Assembly (NCBI RefSeq): GCF_013201645.1
Contig: NZ_CP053842.1
Location: 930,001-994,000 of the forward strand
Direction: 5' to 3'
Source of the DNA: Campylobacter corcagiensis
Lineage (GTDB): Bacteria > Campylobacterota > Campylobacteria > Campylobacterales > Campylobacteraceae
DNA: 64,000 nucleotides
The first letter of the stretch is position 1, and every line of letters begins with the position of its first letter. Both the position numbers and the translations under genes were made by a program. The notes below the pieces were generated by a model. The model did not search any database, was not told where the DNA came from, and worked only from the letters and a program-made list of their open reading frames with translations. Shown piece after piece: positions 8,582 to 17,183 of this stretch.

Positions 8582-9934
8582 TTACAAATTTGATTTTTTA
8601 AAGCTTTTTAAAAGGTCAGCTAACATAAACGAAAGCTCTAAAGCTTGAGAGGCATTAAGCCTTGGGTCACACTGAGTTTCATATCTATCAGCTAAGGTTT
8701 TTTCAGTTACATTAAATGCCCCACCTGTGCACTCAGTAACATCATCACCACTCATCTCAAGATGAATTCCGCCCGGATAGCTACCCAAAGATCTGTGGAT
8801 CTCAACAAAACTTTTTACTTCACTTAAAATAGCATCAAAATCTCTAGTTTTATACCCAACTGAAGTTTTTATAGTGTTTCCATGCATCGGATCAATACTC
8901 CATAGAATTTCACGCCCCTCTTTTAGCACCTCTTTTAAAACTTTTGGAAAGTTTTTTTCTATTGTTTCAGCACCCATTCTAACAATGATATTTAATCTAC
9001 CAGCTTCGTTTTTAGGATTTAGCTTATCACAAAGGGCTAAAATTTCGCTACTTGTTATGGTTGGTCCTGTTTTTACGCCGATTGGGTTTTTTATGCCACT
9101 TAAAAAATGAACATGAGCATCATCTATGCCACGAGTTCTTTCACCTATCCAAAGCATATGCCCAGAACAACCATAATAATCCCCAGTAAGGCTATCAACT
9201 CTAGTAAGAGCTTCTTCATAAGGAAGTAGCAGTGCTTCATGAGATGTGTAAAATTTAGTCTCATTTAACGCTGGATTTTCAGTATCTATCCCACACGCTT
9301 TCATAAATTCTAAAGCTCTTGTGATATCATCAGCTAAATGACTTAGTCTCTCATCAAGTCTATTATCTTCAACAAAACCTAAATTCCAGCTATGAATTTC
9401 ATGTAAATTTGCAAAACCACCCCTTGCAAAAGCTCTAAGAAGGTTAAGCGTAGATGCACTTTGAAAGTAAGCTTCTATCATCTTTTCAGGCTTTGGTGTT
9501 CTAGCTTTGGCACTAAACTCAAGATCATTTATAATATCACCTCTATAGCTTGGAAGTTTTACACCATCAATCTCTTCAAAATCACTACTTCTTGGCTTTG
9601 CAAACTGCCCTGCTACTCTACCAACCTTAACTACAGGAAGCCCGCCAGCAAAAGTAAGAGCTACTGCCATTTGAAGGCTAACTTTAAACATATTTTTGAT
9701 ACTATTTGCACTGAAATTTGAAAAACTCTCAGCACAATCGCCACCTTGAAGCAAAAATGCCTCACCTCTTGTAACTTTAGCAAGGTCAGCTTTAAGACTT
9801 CTAACCTCTCCAGCAAATACAAGCGGTGGAAGCTTTGAAAGCCTATCTTCTACCTTTTTTAACTCATCAAGATCTGGATATGTTGGTTGCTGTTTTATAT
9901 TTAAATTTCTCCATGAATCCTTATTCCAAGTCAT
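8582..9934 (-). CDS. Class II 3-deoxy-7-phosphoheptulonate (DAHP) synthase
   Basis: This first enzyme of the shikimate pathway condenses phosphoenolpyruvate with erythrose 4-phosphate. Its 450 residues match the plant-like class II (AroA-II) family, not the shorter class I AroF/G/H type. Visible blocks include the substrate and metal segments LQGGDCAESF, VGRVAGQFAKPRS, IGERTRGID, IVRMGAETIEK, WSIDPMHGNT and GGIHLEMSGDDVTECTGG. A TACAAT -10 at 9966-9971 lies 32 bases before the ATG, with AAGGATAGGTATAAAT as ribosome site. It is monocistronic as far as visible. Class II enzymes are often feedback-inhibited by aromatic amino acids; no regulatory attenuator is visible. Confidence 0.95.
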   Translation of the reverse strand: MTWNKDSWRNLNIKQQPTYPDLDELKKVEDRLSKLPPLVFAGEVRSLKADLAKVTRGEAFLLQGGDCAESFSNFSANSIKNMFKVSLQMAVALTFAGGLPVVKVGRVAGQFAKPRSSDFEEIDGVKLPSYRGDIINDLEFSAKARTPKPEKMIEAYFQSASTLNLLRAFARGGFANLHEIHSWNLGFVEDNRLDERLSHLADDITRALEFMKACGIDTENPALNETKFYTSHEALLLPYEEALTRVDSLTGDYYGCSGHMLWIGERTRGIDDAHVHFLSGIKNPIGVKTGPTITSSEILALCDKLNPKNEAGRLNIIVRMGAETIEKNFPKVLKEVLKEGREILWSIDPMHGNTIKTSVGYKTRDFDAILSEVKSFVEIHRSLGSYPGGIHLEMSGDDVTECTGGAFNVTEKTLADRYETQCDPRLNASQALELSFMLADLLKSFKKSNL

Positions 9935-9965
9935 ATTTATACCTATCCTTAAATAAAATTTATGG

Positions 9966-9971
9966 ATTGTA
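9966..9971 (-). promoter_or_regulatory. aroG-type DAHP synthase -10 element
   Basis: TACAAT on the minus strand lies 32 bases upstream of the DAHP synthase ATG. It is preceded by AGA rather than the TTTTG of a perfect extended -10. Confidence 0.45.
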
Positions 9972-10045
9972 TCTAATTATCCTAAACTAAAGCTTTGATA
10001 AAGGATAAATTTGTAAAATATGTGAATTTTATAAATGGAGAGATT

Positions 10046-10462
10046 ATGAACATAGGTCTTATGATAGTCGTTGCTGTGATAGTTGGAGTTGTGATTTATA
10101 TGGAGATAAACAAACAACTTCCTCGTATAAATGAAAAAGAGCTAAACCCAGATATGAGTAGATATATGATGTTTGCTGATAAGATAGATGATGAGATAGA
10201 TGCTCTTAGAAAAGGGGTTTTGTTTGGCGAAACTAAGCTATTTGATAGCGAAAAAAAAGATGAATTTTTAGAAAAACTTTCAAGCCTTAGAAAAGAGCTT
10301 GAGTTTTTGCAAGCTTCACACGCTACAAATAAAAATGCTAACATTTGGGAAGAGAAATTAGCTGAGTTTTTAGCTAAATTTGAAAGTGTGGTTGAAGAGT
10401 ATATAAAAGATGGCGAAGCTAAAAATGATGAGATTAGGAGTAGTTTGCAGAGTAAATTTTAG
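10046..10462 (+). CDS. Small membrane-anchored coiled-coil protein of unknown function
   Basis: This 138-residue protein begins with one membrane helix (MNIGLMIVVAVIVGVVIYM) followed by a charged, helix-rich cytoplasmic or periplasmic tail with heptad-like stretches (KKDEFLEKLSSLRKELEFL and EEKLAEFLAKFESVVEEYI). There are no cysteines and no enzymatic motif. The start was set at the ATG at 10046 because GGAGAGATT precedes it; an upstream in-frame ATG at 9995 would add 17 charged residues before the helix and has no ribosome site. It sits alone between divergent DAHP synthase and convergent gpsA. I do not recognise the family. A structural or scaffold role is possible but is inference only. 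Confidence 0.7.
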   Translation: MNIGLMIVVAVIVGVVIYMEINKQLPRINEKELNPDMSRYMMFADKIDDEIDALRKGVLFGETKLFDSEKKDEFLEKLSSLRKELEFLQASHATNKNANIWEEKLAEFLAKFESVVEEYIKDGEAKNDEIRSSLQSKF

Positions 10463-10548
10463 AAATTTTGGCTAAGATGAAAATTTAAATTTGTAAATAT
10501 AAATCTAAAAAATATAGAGCTTTTTTAAAATTTATTTTAAAATTTGGT

Positions 10549-11439
10549 TTAATGCCTTAAAAGATCACTCAAGCTCTTCTTTGGCTCTTTTCCGTCTATT
10601 ATTAGTGCTACTTCGTTTGCAATAGGCGTATAAATATCGTAATTTTTTGCCAAATTCAGTATAGCTTTTGATGTTAAAACTCCTTCAGCAACTTCGCCAA
10701 TTTCAGCTAAAATTTCATCTAAGCATCTGCCTTTTGCTAAAGAATGACCTACTCTATAATTTCTTGACATAGAACTTGATGCGGTTAAAAAAAGATCTCC
10801 TGCCCCACTAAGCCCTAAAAAAGTCTCATCTCTAGCACCAAATCTCTTGCCAAATCTAGCAATCTCAACAAGCCCTCTAGCTATAAGGCTAGCTCTTGCA
10901 TTATTACCAAGATTTAAGCCATCACAAATTCCACTAGCTATAGCAATAACATTTTTATACGCTCCACAAATTTCAGAACCTATCACATCGCCACTTGCAT
11001 ACGCTTTTATAAAATCTGGAAAAAATGAGCAAAAATCTGTAGCCAAGCTTCTATTTTCAGAACTTACAACTAACGCACAAGGAAGTCTTTTACTTACTTC
11101 ATCTGCAAATGATGGACCTGAAAGTGTAGCTAAATTCTCAATGCCAACATACTCGGCAAAAATTTCATGTAAGAATTTACCACTACTTGCTTCAATCCCC
11201 TTTGAAGCTACTAAAATTTTATGGTTTTTGTTTAATCTGTTTATCTTTAGCCACGAACTAATACTTTGAGCTCCTATGGCAAAAACCAAGTACTCACATT
11301 CTAAAGCTTTATCAAGAGAGATGAAATTTGGTATGTCTCTTTTAGTTCTTGAGGTTATATAGCAGCTATTTTTATCACTAAGTGCAAAGTGTAAAGCACT
11401 GCCCCACTTACCTGCTCCAATAACTGCTATTTTTTTCAA
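10549..11439 (-). CDS. gpsA: NAD(P)H-dependent glycerol-3-phosphate dehydrogenase
   Basis: This enzyme reduces dihydroxyacetone phosphate to sn-glycerol 3-phosphate for phospholipid synthesis. Its 296 residues begin with the Rossmann motif GAGKWGSAL. They carry the active-site region GAYKNVIAIASGICDGL, with the catalytic Lys, and the substrate-binding GLSGAGDLFLT block. It is slightly shorter than E. coli GpsA (339) but typical for Campylobacter. The ATG lies immediately at the end of gatB (stop 11440), so the two genes are translationally coupled, as in C. jejuni (Cj1197c/Cj1196c). There is no terminator between them. Confidence 0.95.
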   Translation of the reverse strand: MKKIAVIGAGKWGSALHFALSDKNSCYITSRTKRDIPNFISLDKALECEYLVFAIGAQSISSWLKINRLNKNHKILVASKGIEASSGKFLHEIFAEYVGIENLATLSGPSFADEVSKRLPCALVVSSENRSLATDFCSFFPDFIKAYASGDVIGSEICGAYKNVIAIASGICDGLNLGNNARASLIARGLVEIARFGKRFGARDETFLGLSGAGDLFLTASSSMSRNYRVGHSLAKGRCLDEILAEIGEVAEGVLTSKAILNLAKNYDIYTPIANEVALIIDGKEPKKSLSDLLRH

Positions 11440-12864
11440 TTAAGATAGCCTTGATTTAAGAAGAGCGTTAACTTTTGAAGGATTAAAAGCACCCTTGCCT
11501 GCTTTCATAGTTTGACCTACAAAAAATCCAAATAGCTTATCTTTGCCGCTTTTATACTCTTGTACTTTATCAGCATTTTTTTCTAAAATTTCATCAATCA
11601 CAACTAAAATTTCACTATCATTACTAACTTGCTTTAATCCAAGTTTATCTATAACTTCATCAACGCTACATTTAGGATTTTCAAAAAGATAGTCAAGCAC
11701 ATCTTTAGCTGCTTTTTGTGAAATTGTATCATCTTCTATGCGAGTTAAAATTTCACTCATTTTTTCACTATTTACAGGACTATCGCTTATAGTTAATCCA
11801 CCTTTTAACCTAGCAGCTAGCTCGACAGTTAGCCAAGTAACACATAGTTTTGGCTCATGTCCTTTGTTTATTAAATTCTCAAAATACATAGCTGTATCAT
11901 AATCGCTAGTTATAACACCCGCATCGTACTCTTTAATGCCAAGCTCATTAGCGTATCTAGTTCGTTTTGCATCGGGTAGTTCAGGAATATCTCGTCCTTT
12001 TTTCATCATACCATCATCAATATGCACAGGATACAAATCAGGGTCTGGAAAGTAGCGATACTCAGCACTATCTTCTTTACTTCTCATTGATCTTGTTACT
12101 AAGTGAGTAGTATCAAAAAGTCTAGTTTCCTGAACAACTTCAGTATCATATTTACCATCTTCCCAAGCTAAAATTTGACGCTCTAGCTCATACTCTATAG
12201 CCTTTTGAATAAATCTAAATGAGTTTAGGTTTTTTATCTCAACTCTTGTGTATAGTTTATCATCACCTTTTGGTCTAATAGATATATTAACATCACATCT
12301 AAAGCTACCTTCTTGCATATTTGCATCGCTTATATTTAAAAATCTAAGAATTGAGTGGAGTTTTTTAAGATAAGCAACTGCTTCATCACTACTTCTCATA
12401 TCAGGTTGGCTTACTATCTCAAGAAGTGGCGTACCAGCACGGTTTAAATCTACATAACTCTCATCATCACCGTGATTATTTTTACCAGCGTCTTCTTCAA
12501 GGTGAGCTCTTGTAATGCCAACTCTTTTTTTATTTCCGTCTACTTCTATAAAAAGCTCACCATTTTCTACTATAGGAACCGTAAATTGTGAAATTTGATA
12601 GGCTTTTGGAAGATCTGGATAGAAGTAGTTTTTTCTATCAAAAACTGAGTTTTGATTAATAGTAGCATTAACAGCCTCACCAAAGCTTATGGCTTTAATA
12701 ACAGCTTCTTTATTAAGAACAGGAAGTGCTCCAGGAAGTGCTAAACAAACAGGACAAACATGAGTATTTGGAGCATCTCCAAAACTAGTAGCACAAGAAC
12801 AGAAAATTTTAGTTTTAGTATTTAATTGACAATGAACCTCTAAACCAATAACGGTCTCAAACAT
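11440..12864 (-). CDS. gatB: Aspartyl/glutamyl-tRNA amidotransferase subunit B
   Basis: GatB is the kinase/transamidation subunit of GatCAB. It converts Glu-tRNA(Gln), and often Asp-tRNA(Asn), to the amide form in organisms lacking a suitable glutaminyl-tRNA synthetase. The 474 residues include the family signature [16 protein letters not shown] with its zinc-type cysteines and [14 protein letters not shown]. The [18 protein letters not shown] block and the C-terminal YqeY-like tail ([12 protein letters not shown]) are also visible. gpsA follows directly. GatA and GatC are not in the window. It is functionally linked to the tRNA-Gln at 58260-58333. Confidence 0.97.
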   Translation of the reverse strand: MFETVIGLEVHCQLNTKTKIFCSCATSFGDAPNTHVCPVCLALPGALPVLNKEAVIKAISFGEAVNATINQNSVFDRKNYFYPDLPKAYQISQFTVPIVENGELFIEVDGNKKRVGITRAHLEEDAGKNNHGDDESYVDLNRAGTPLLEIVSQPDMRSSDEAVAYLKKLHSILRFLNISDANMQEGSFRCDVNISIRPKGDDKLYTRVEIKNLNSFRFIQKAIEYELERQILAWEDGKYDTEVVQETRLFDTTHLVTRSMRSKEDSAEYRYFPDPDLYPVHIDDGMMKKGRDIPELPDAKRTRYANELGIKEYDAGVITSDYDTAMYFENLINKGHEPKLCVTWLTVELAARLKGGLTISDSPVNSEKMSEILTRIEDDTISQKAAKDVLDYLFENPKCSVDEVIDKLGLKQVSNDSEILVVIDEILEKNADKVQEYKSGKDKLFGFFVGQTMKAGKGAFNPSKVNALLKSRLS

Positions 12865-12888
12865 TAAAATCCTTTTAAAAATAAGTGA

Positions 12889-12914
12889 TTTAAGCTCAAA
12901 ATTTTGAGCTTAAA
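12889..12914 (-). terminator. Palindromic hairpin between atpB and gatB
   Basis: A 26-bp perfect inverted repeat (TTTAAGCTCAAAA / TTTTGAGCTTAAA) lies 11 bases after the atpB stop. On the minus strand it is followed by TCACTTATTTTTAAAAGG, which also supplies the gatB ribosome site. It probably terminates or attenuates atpB transcription. Confidence 0.6.
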
Positions 12915-12924
12915 TTTATAAAGC

Positions 12925-13608
12925 TTAATGCTCGTCTACTACAACAGCACCAGCTAAATATACATATGATAAAACCATAAATATGAAGGTTTGAAGAATA
13001 GCCATAAAAGCAAGTAAAGCATAAGGAATCATAGGAACAAACCAAGGCATAAGTGTAAGCATAACTAATAAGAATAGATCATCACCTTTGATATTACCAA
13101 AAAGACGAAAAGATAGTGATACAACTCTTGAAAGGTGAGAGATAACCTCTATAACAAACATAAATGGCGCCATGATTTTTATCGGTCCACAAAAGCTTTT
13201 AAGATAGCCCACTACTCCATTAACCTTAAATCCTTGATAGTGATAGTATATAAAAACACAAACTGTAAGTGCTAAAGTAAGGTTTAGGCTTGCACTAGGT
13301 GATTCAAAACCTGGAACCATACCGATAATATTACTTAGAAAAACAACAAAACCAAGAGTTGCCACTAAAGGCAAGTAACGCCTTGCAAGTTCTGTGCTAC
13401 CCATTGCATCCTTGCCAATAGCTATAACGCCATTTAGATAAGCTTCAACGATATTTTGAATACCATGTGGAACAAGCTGCATAGATTTTGTAGACATTCT
13501 AGCAATCAAAACAATGATAGCAACAACAAGTAAAAAGTGGAAAATATAGATAAAAGTGTGGTTATAACTTATCAAACTTCCAGCAAATAAAAATATATCT
13601 TTTAGCAT
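12925..13608 (-). CDS. atpB: F0F1 ATP synthase subunit a
   Basis: This membrane subunit forms the proton half-channels beside the c-ring. Its 227 residues have five to six hydrophobic helices. The essential arginine lies in LSFRLFGNI, and the conserved end VLSYVYLAGAVVVDEH is present. As in C. jejuni (Cj1204c), atpB stands apart from the rest of the atp operon, none of which is in this window. An AAGAGG ribosome site precedes the ATG. A promoter-like TATAGTAAAAT lies about 30 bases upstream on the minus strand. A hairpin at 12889-12914 follows. Confidence 0.96.
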   Translation of the reverse strand: MLKDIFLFAGSLISYNHTFIYIFHFLLVVAIIVLIARMSTKSMQLVPHGIQNIVEAYLNGVIAIGKDAMGSTELARRYLPLVATLGFVVFLSNIIGMVPGFESPSASLNLTLALTVCVFIYYHYQGFKVNGVVGYLKSFCGPIKIMAPFMFVIEVISHLSRVVSLSFRLFGNIKGDDLFLLVMLTLMPWFVPMIPYALLAFMAILQTFIFMVLSYVYLAGAVVVDEH

Positions 13609-13693
13609 ATAAAACCTCTTAAGCCTTAAAAATTTTGGGTAATTTTACTATAAATTTGCTTTATCTAGCTTTAAAATGAGCAATTTTACACAT

Positions 13694-14443
13694 TTATGAT
13701 ATAAAAAGCTTAAGAATAGTTGCTCCAACTACAGTTAAAAATATCCATTTAATGTATTTTGTATCTTTTGTGATAACTAAATTTGCCCCTAAATATCCGC
13801 CTATTATCTGTCCAGCCGCCATTACAAGACCAACCATCCAAAGAATATGCCCACCAACTAAAAAAACCGCCAAAGATACGATATTTGAAGTAAAATTCAT
13901 AACTTTTGTGTTTGCTACAGCTTGCCGCATATTTAGCCCTAAAAGTGCAAGAAATGCAAAAACCCACAATGACCCAGTTCCTGGACCAAAAAAACCATCA
14001 TAAAATCCTAGCAAAAGACCAAAAATTATGTAAAAAGCGTTTTTACTCATCTTAGCGTCTTTATCTTTTTCACCCATAGCTGGCGAAAAAAGCGTATATA
14101 AAAAAATTCCTAAAAGCAAAACTGGCATAATGTAGTTTAGAAATTCAGCTTTTACTAACAAAACTATAACCGTACCCAAAACCGCCCCAATCAGCGTAAA
14201 AATGATACCTATATATATGTCGCTAAATTTAATATAGCCTTTTTTTATAAAATTTATACTTGCTGAAAGCGTTCCAAAGCTTCCTTGCAGTTTATTCGTC
14301 GCTAAAGCTGCGTGAGGCGGAACTCCTACAGCAAGAAGTGCAGGTATGCAAATAAGTCCACCACCACCCGCAACAGCATCAACAAAACCAGCCGCTAAAG
14401 CAACGCCAAAAAGCAAAACAAGCTGCCAAATTTCAAATTCCAT
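13694..14443 (-). CDS. TSUP-family (TauE/SafE) anion exporter
   Basis: This inner-membrane transporter of the sulfite/organosulfonate exporter family has 249 residues with seven to eight predicted helices. The repeated family motif is present: AGFVDAVAGGGGLI in the first half and GFYDGFFGPGTGSLW in the second, which are the two pseudo-symmetric GG-rich loops. The substrate (sulfite, sulfoacetate, thiosulfate or other) cannot be deduced. It is monocistronic and lies between atpB and the TIGR02757 gene on the same strand. The ATG has a weak AAAGGTTTATTT site. Confidence 0.88.
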   Translation of the reverse strand: MEFEIWQLVLLFGVALAAGFVDAVAGGGGLICIPALLAVGVPPHAALATNKLQGSFGTLSASINFIKKGYIKFSDIYIGIIFTLIGAVLGTVIVLLVKAEFLNYIMPVLLLGIFLYTLFSPAMGEKDKDAKMSKNAFYIIFGLLLGFYDGFFGPGTGSLWVFAFLALLGLNMRQAVANTKVMNFTSNIVSLAVFLVGGHILWMVGLVMAAGQIIGGYLGANLVITKDTKYIKWIFLTVVGATILKLFIS

Positions 14444-14586
14444 AAATAAACCTTTATTTTAAAGATTTTATTCTATATTATTTTGCTTTAAAAAAGTATA
14501 AATTTAAGTTGCTAAATTTCTAAAATTTATAGCTTAATTTAAATAAATTTAAAGCTAATTTCATATATAAAGCCATAAAATTTCAT

Positions 14587-15348
14587 CTAAAGATTTTTTA
14601 AAATCTCTTTTATCTCGCCACTTTGCCCAAGTCTATAGAGTGCAAAATCATACTTTATAGGGTCATCTGGGTCAAATTTTTGTAAATTTTTTGTAAGTTC
14701 AAGAACAGCTTTAAAATCATAGCTTTTTCGCTTAAGCAATCCTAATGCTCTTGAAACACGCTGAGTATGGACATCAAGAGGCATAAGAAGCATACTTTTA
14801 GGAATACTTTTAAAAATTCCAAGGTCAATATCTGAGTTTCTCACCATCCATCTTAGATACATATTATAACGCTTATATGGGCTTTTAGGGGCTTTTTCAA
14901 AGCTTTTTGAGTAAAAAAACTCATATCCATCACTTCTGTAAGGATTAAGTAGGTAAATTTTATCTATTAAATTTTTTATACCAAACTCAATACTTCCGCC
15001 ACTTTTAAGTCCATCGCTAACTAGCTCTTCAATGCTATAGCTATTTTTTAAGCGTTTCATCGTTATAAAAATTTGAGCTACATCGCTAATGCTTTGAAAA
15101 CGGTACTTATAAGAGCTATAAAATTTTAAAATTTCACTCTCACTCTCATTTAAAAGTTCAAAATTTAAAGAATTCAGAAATTTAATTATTAAATTTGCAT
15201 TTCCATAAGCAAACAGAGCGCAAATAAGGCAAATAACTGGCTCTTTATAAACTCTAGCAACTTGTAAAGGATCGGCATTTGCAAGCAGATTTTCATCGCA
15301 GTTTTTAAGGTCTGCGTGATAATTTAAAAGCTCTTTTAAATTATGCAT
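14587..15348 (-). CDS. TIGR02757-family protein (uncharacterised)
   Basis: This 253-residue protein matches the TIGR02757 family by its recognisable blocks: HNLKELLNYHADLKNCDE at the N-terminus, FNPDP-like DPLQVAR, LIDKIYLLNPYRSDGYEFF, NMYLRWMVRNSDIDLGIF and IPLDVH-like MLLMPLDVHTQRVSRALGL. The last two resemble the helix-hairpin-helix/metal region of endonuclease III-type folds, so a DNA-related role is possible but unproved. It overlaps rsmD by 8 bases and is the last gene of the argD cluster. No membrane segment or signal peptide is present. Confidence 0.8.
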   Translation of the reverse strand: MHNLKELLNYHADLKNCDENLLANADPLQVARVYKEPVICLICALFAYGNANLIIKFLNSLNFELLNESESEILKFYSSYKYRFQSISDVAQIFITMKRLKNSYSIEELVSDGLKSGGSIEFGIKNLIDKIYLLNPYRSDGYEFFYSKSFEKAPKSPYKRYNMYLRWMVRNSDIDLGIFKSIPKSMLLMPLDVHTQRVSRALGLLKRKSYDFKAVLELTKNLQKFDPDDPIKYDFALYRLGQSGEIKEILKNL

Positions 15349-15898
15349 AATAAGTTAAAGTTGTTAGGCCAAATTTCTTTGACTTTATAAGAGAAAATTT
15401 GCCTATTTTTTCTTCAAATTTAACGCTACTTGCATGTTCTATAGTAACCAAAACGACCCTTTCATCAAGAGAATTTATCAATTTTATAACCTTTTCATAA
15501 ACATCATTAAATCCATCTCTTATGTTAAATGGCGGGTCAATATATAAAATATACTCATCACCTAGCAAAAGAGTTGGAATTTCTTTAAAACTATCACCAT
15601 TTATCGCAACCAAATCCTTGCTAATCAAACTAAAATTTGAACTTAAAAGTTTAAAAGCATCTCTATCTTTTTCTATAGCGTAAGCTTTTTTTGCACCATT
15701 ACTTAAAGCTTCAGCTGCCATACTTCCACTTCCGCCAAACATCTCTATAAAAACCTTACCCCTTAAATCATAGCGGTAAGTATCAAAAAAAGATCCCTTT
15801 ACGATGGCTTTTGTAGGGCGAGTTGTGCTACTACTTGGTAGAGCTAACTTTTTGCCTTTATAAATTCCTGAATTTATTGTAGTAAAAAACTTACTCAT
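15341..15898 (-). CDS. rsmD: 16S rRNA (guanine(966)-N2)-methyltransferase
   Basis: This enzyme methylates G966 of 16S rRNA in the assembled 30S subunit using S-adenosylmethionine. Its 185 residues show the RsmD hallmarks: GIYKGKKLALP near the N-terminus, TRPTKAIVKGSFFDT, the SAM-binding block VFIEMFGGSGSMAAEALSNGA, and the catalytic IDPPFN motif. It overlaps the TIGR02757 gene by 8 bases and the upstream orphan by 8 bases, so it is co-transcribed in the argD-midA cluster. Confidence 0.92.
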   Translation of the reverse strand: MSKFFTTINSGIYKGKKLALPSSSTTRPTKAIVKGSFFDTYRYDLRGKVFIEMFGGSGSMAAEALSNGAKKAYAIEKDRDAFKLLSSNFSLISKDLVAINGDSFKEIPTLLLGDEYILYIDPPFNIRDGFNDVYEKVIKLINSLDERVVLVTIEHASSVKFEEKIGKFSLIKSKKFGLTTLTYYA

Positions 15899-16205
15899 AG
15901 TGATCTTTTATGATTTTAATTAGTCTAACTTTAAACTCATCAACTAAGCTAGAAATTCTGTTTTCAAGTGGCTCACGCTTGATCATTTGGTTATTTGCAC
16001 AAAAACTATACTCTTCTAAAGCCTCTAAAAGCATCTCTTTTGTAAAAGGCAAATTTAGATAGTTTTCTATCAAAAAAACCTGCTGATTTACATCATCTTT
16101 AACATCACTTACTATAAAATCAGGCTCGTTTGATATAAAATCACTTAAAAAAAGCTCTAAACTTCTTTGCATCAAAATACACTCACAATCAACTGCTAAC
16201 TTCAC
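15891..16205 (-). CDS. Conserved small protein of unknown function in the argD-rsmD cluster
   Basis: This 104-residue acidic soluble protein starts with GTG at 16205. An AGGAG site lies inside the end of midA and the GTG follows the midA TAG directly. It contains two cysteines near the N-terminus (VDCECILMQ) and one in EYSFCANNQ, with helical content elsewhere and no membrane segment. It overlaps rsmD by 8 bases, so its translation is coupled on both sides. I do not recognise a family. The position between two methyltransferases suggests, without proving, a link to ribosome or complex assembly. Confidence 0.75.
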   Translation of the reverse strand: MKLAVDCECILMQRSLELFLSDFISNEPDFIVSDVKDDVNQQVFLIENYLNLPFTKEMLLEALEEYSFCANNQMIKREPLENRISSLVDEFKVRLIKIIKDHYE

Positions 16206-17183
16206 CTAAACTCCTTTACTAAACTCTATAGCTTTAAATCTTGACCCAAATTCATAAATCAAGCGTTTTAACTGAAGTGTGGCATTTTTATAAGCGTTTT
16301 TGTTATTGGAGTTACTCACCACACTTAAAACCTCACTTGCTCCCATATCCATAAGAGCCACACTTTGCTTTTTAAAACTTATAAATTTAACGCCTTTAAC
16401 CTTTAAAAACTCACTTTTGAAAATTTCAAAATTCAAATCATAAGTTATATCAGAATTTTTATAAAATTTGGATAAATCTTTTTCTTCTAAAAGGTTATAA
16501 ACTCTGTGATTATCATAAATTCTAAGAGTTATATCGCCCCTAGAGCCCATATCTCCATAATCAAAAGTTATGAAATGAAATTTACTAGCTGACGCGGATA
16601 AATTAGTAAAAAATTCATATAACTTAAGTGGAATTTCACCTTTTTTAACCTCGTACTTTTTAGCAAAGTCTTTTATTTCTGGATCTATTTTATCCCAAAA
16701 AAGCTCTAAATTTTCACCAACATAGAGCATTTTTTCACCATCAACTACTTCACAAGCAAATGAGTCAAAAAGCTCATTTGAGATAAAAATGGCGTTCTTA
16801 AATTTGGCATCTTTTAGGCTTTTATAGTGGGTAAGAGAAATTTCATCTCCAAAAAATTCTTTAAAATTTGCTCTTTGTAAAAGCCTTAAATTCTCATGTG
16901 GCTCAACCATAACAAACTCAAATTTTGATAAACTCTTAGGACTAAAAGTAAAAATTCCTTGAATAATATCAGCTAAAAGATACCCTTCATTTGCCCCTAT
17001 CTCAACTATGGAAATTTTACCATCAAATTTAGAACTTATCGATAAAATATAGCGTGATAATATAACTCCAAAAAGCGAACCAACACTTACGGAAGTAAAA
17101 AAATCTCCATTTTTGCCGATTTTAACGGCTTTTTTATAATACCCATCATTTAGCCATGAGTTAAAAAACTGGCTAAATCTCAT
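16206..17183 (-). CDS. SAM-dependent methyltransferase, MidA/NDUFAF7 (DUF185) family
   Basis: This 325-residue protein has the MidA/NDUFAF7 order. The N-terminus FFTSVSVGSLFGVILSRYI corresponds to the family's FxTxxEVSxxFG, followed by SAM-binding IVEIGANEGYLLADI, then the ISNELFDSFACEVV block equivalent to the family's SNELLDAxPV. A late FDYGDMG segment is also visible. In mitochondria the relative dimethylates an arginine in complex I; a bacterial target is unknown. It overlaps argD by 11 bases and is directly followed by the orphan gene. Confidence 0.85.
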   Translation of the reverse strand: MRFSQFFNSWLNDGYYKKAVKIGKNGDFFTSVSVGSLFGVILSRYILSISSKFDGKISIVEIGANEGYLLADIIQGIFTFSPKSLSKFEFVMVEPHENLRLLQRANFKEFFGDEISLTHYKSLKDAKFKNAIFISNELFDSFACEVVDGEKMLYVGENLELFWDKIDPEIKDFAKKYEVKKGEIPLKLYEFFTNLSASASKFHFITFDYGDMGSRGDITLRIYDNHRVYNLLEEKDLSKFYKNSDITYDLNFEIFKSEFLKVKGVKFISFKKQSVALMDMGASEVLSVVSNSNNKNAYKNATLQLKRLIYEFGSRFKAIEFSKGV

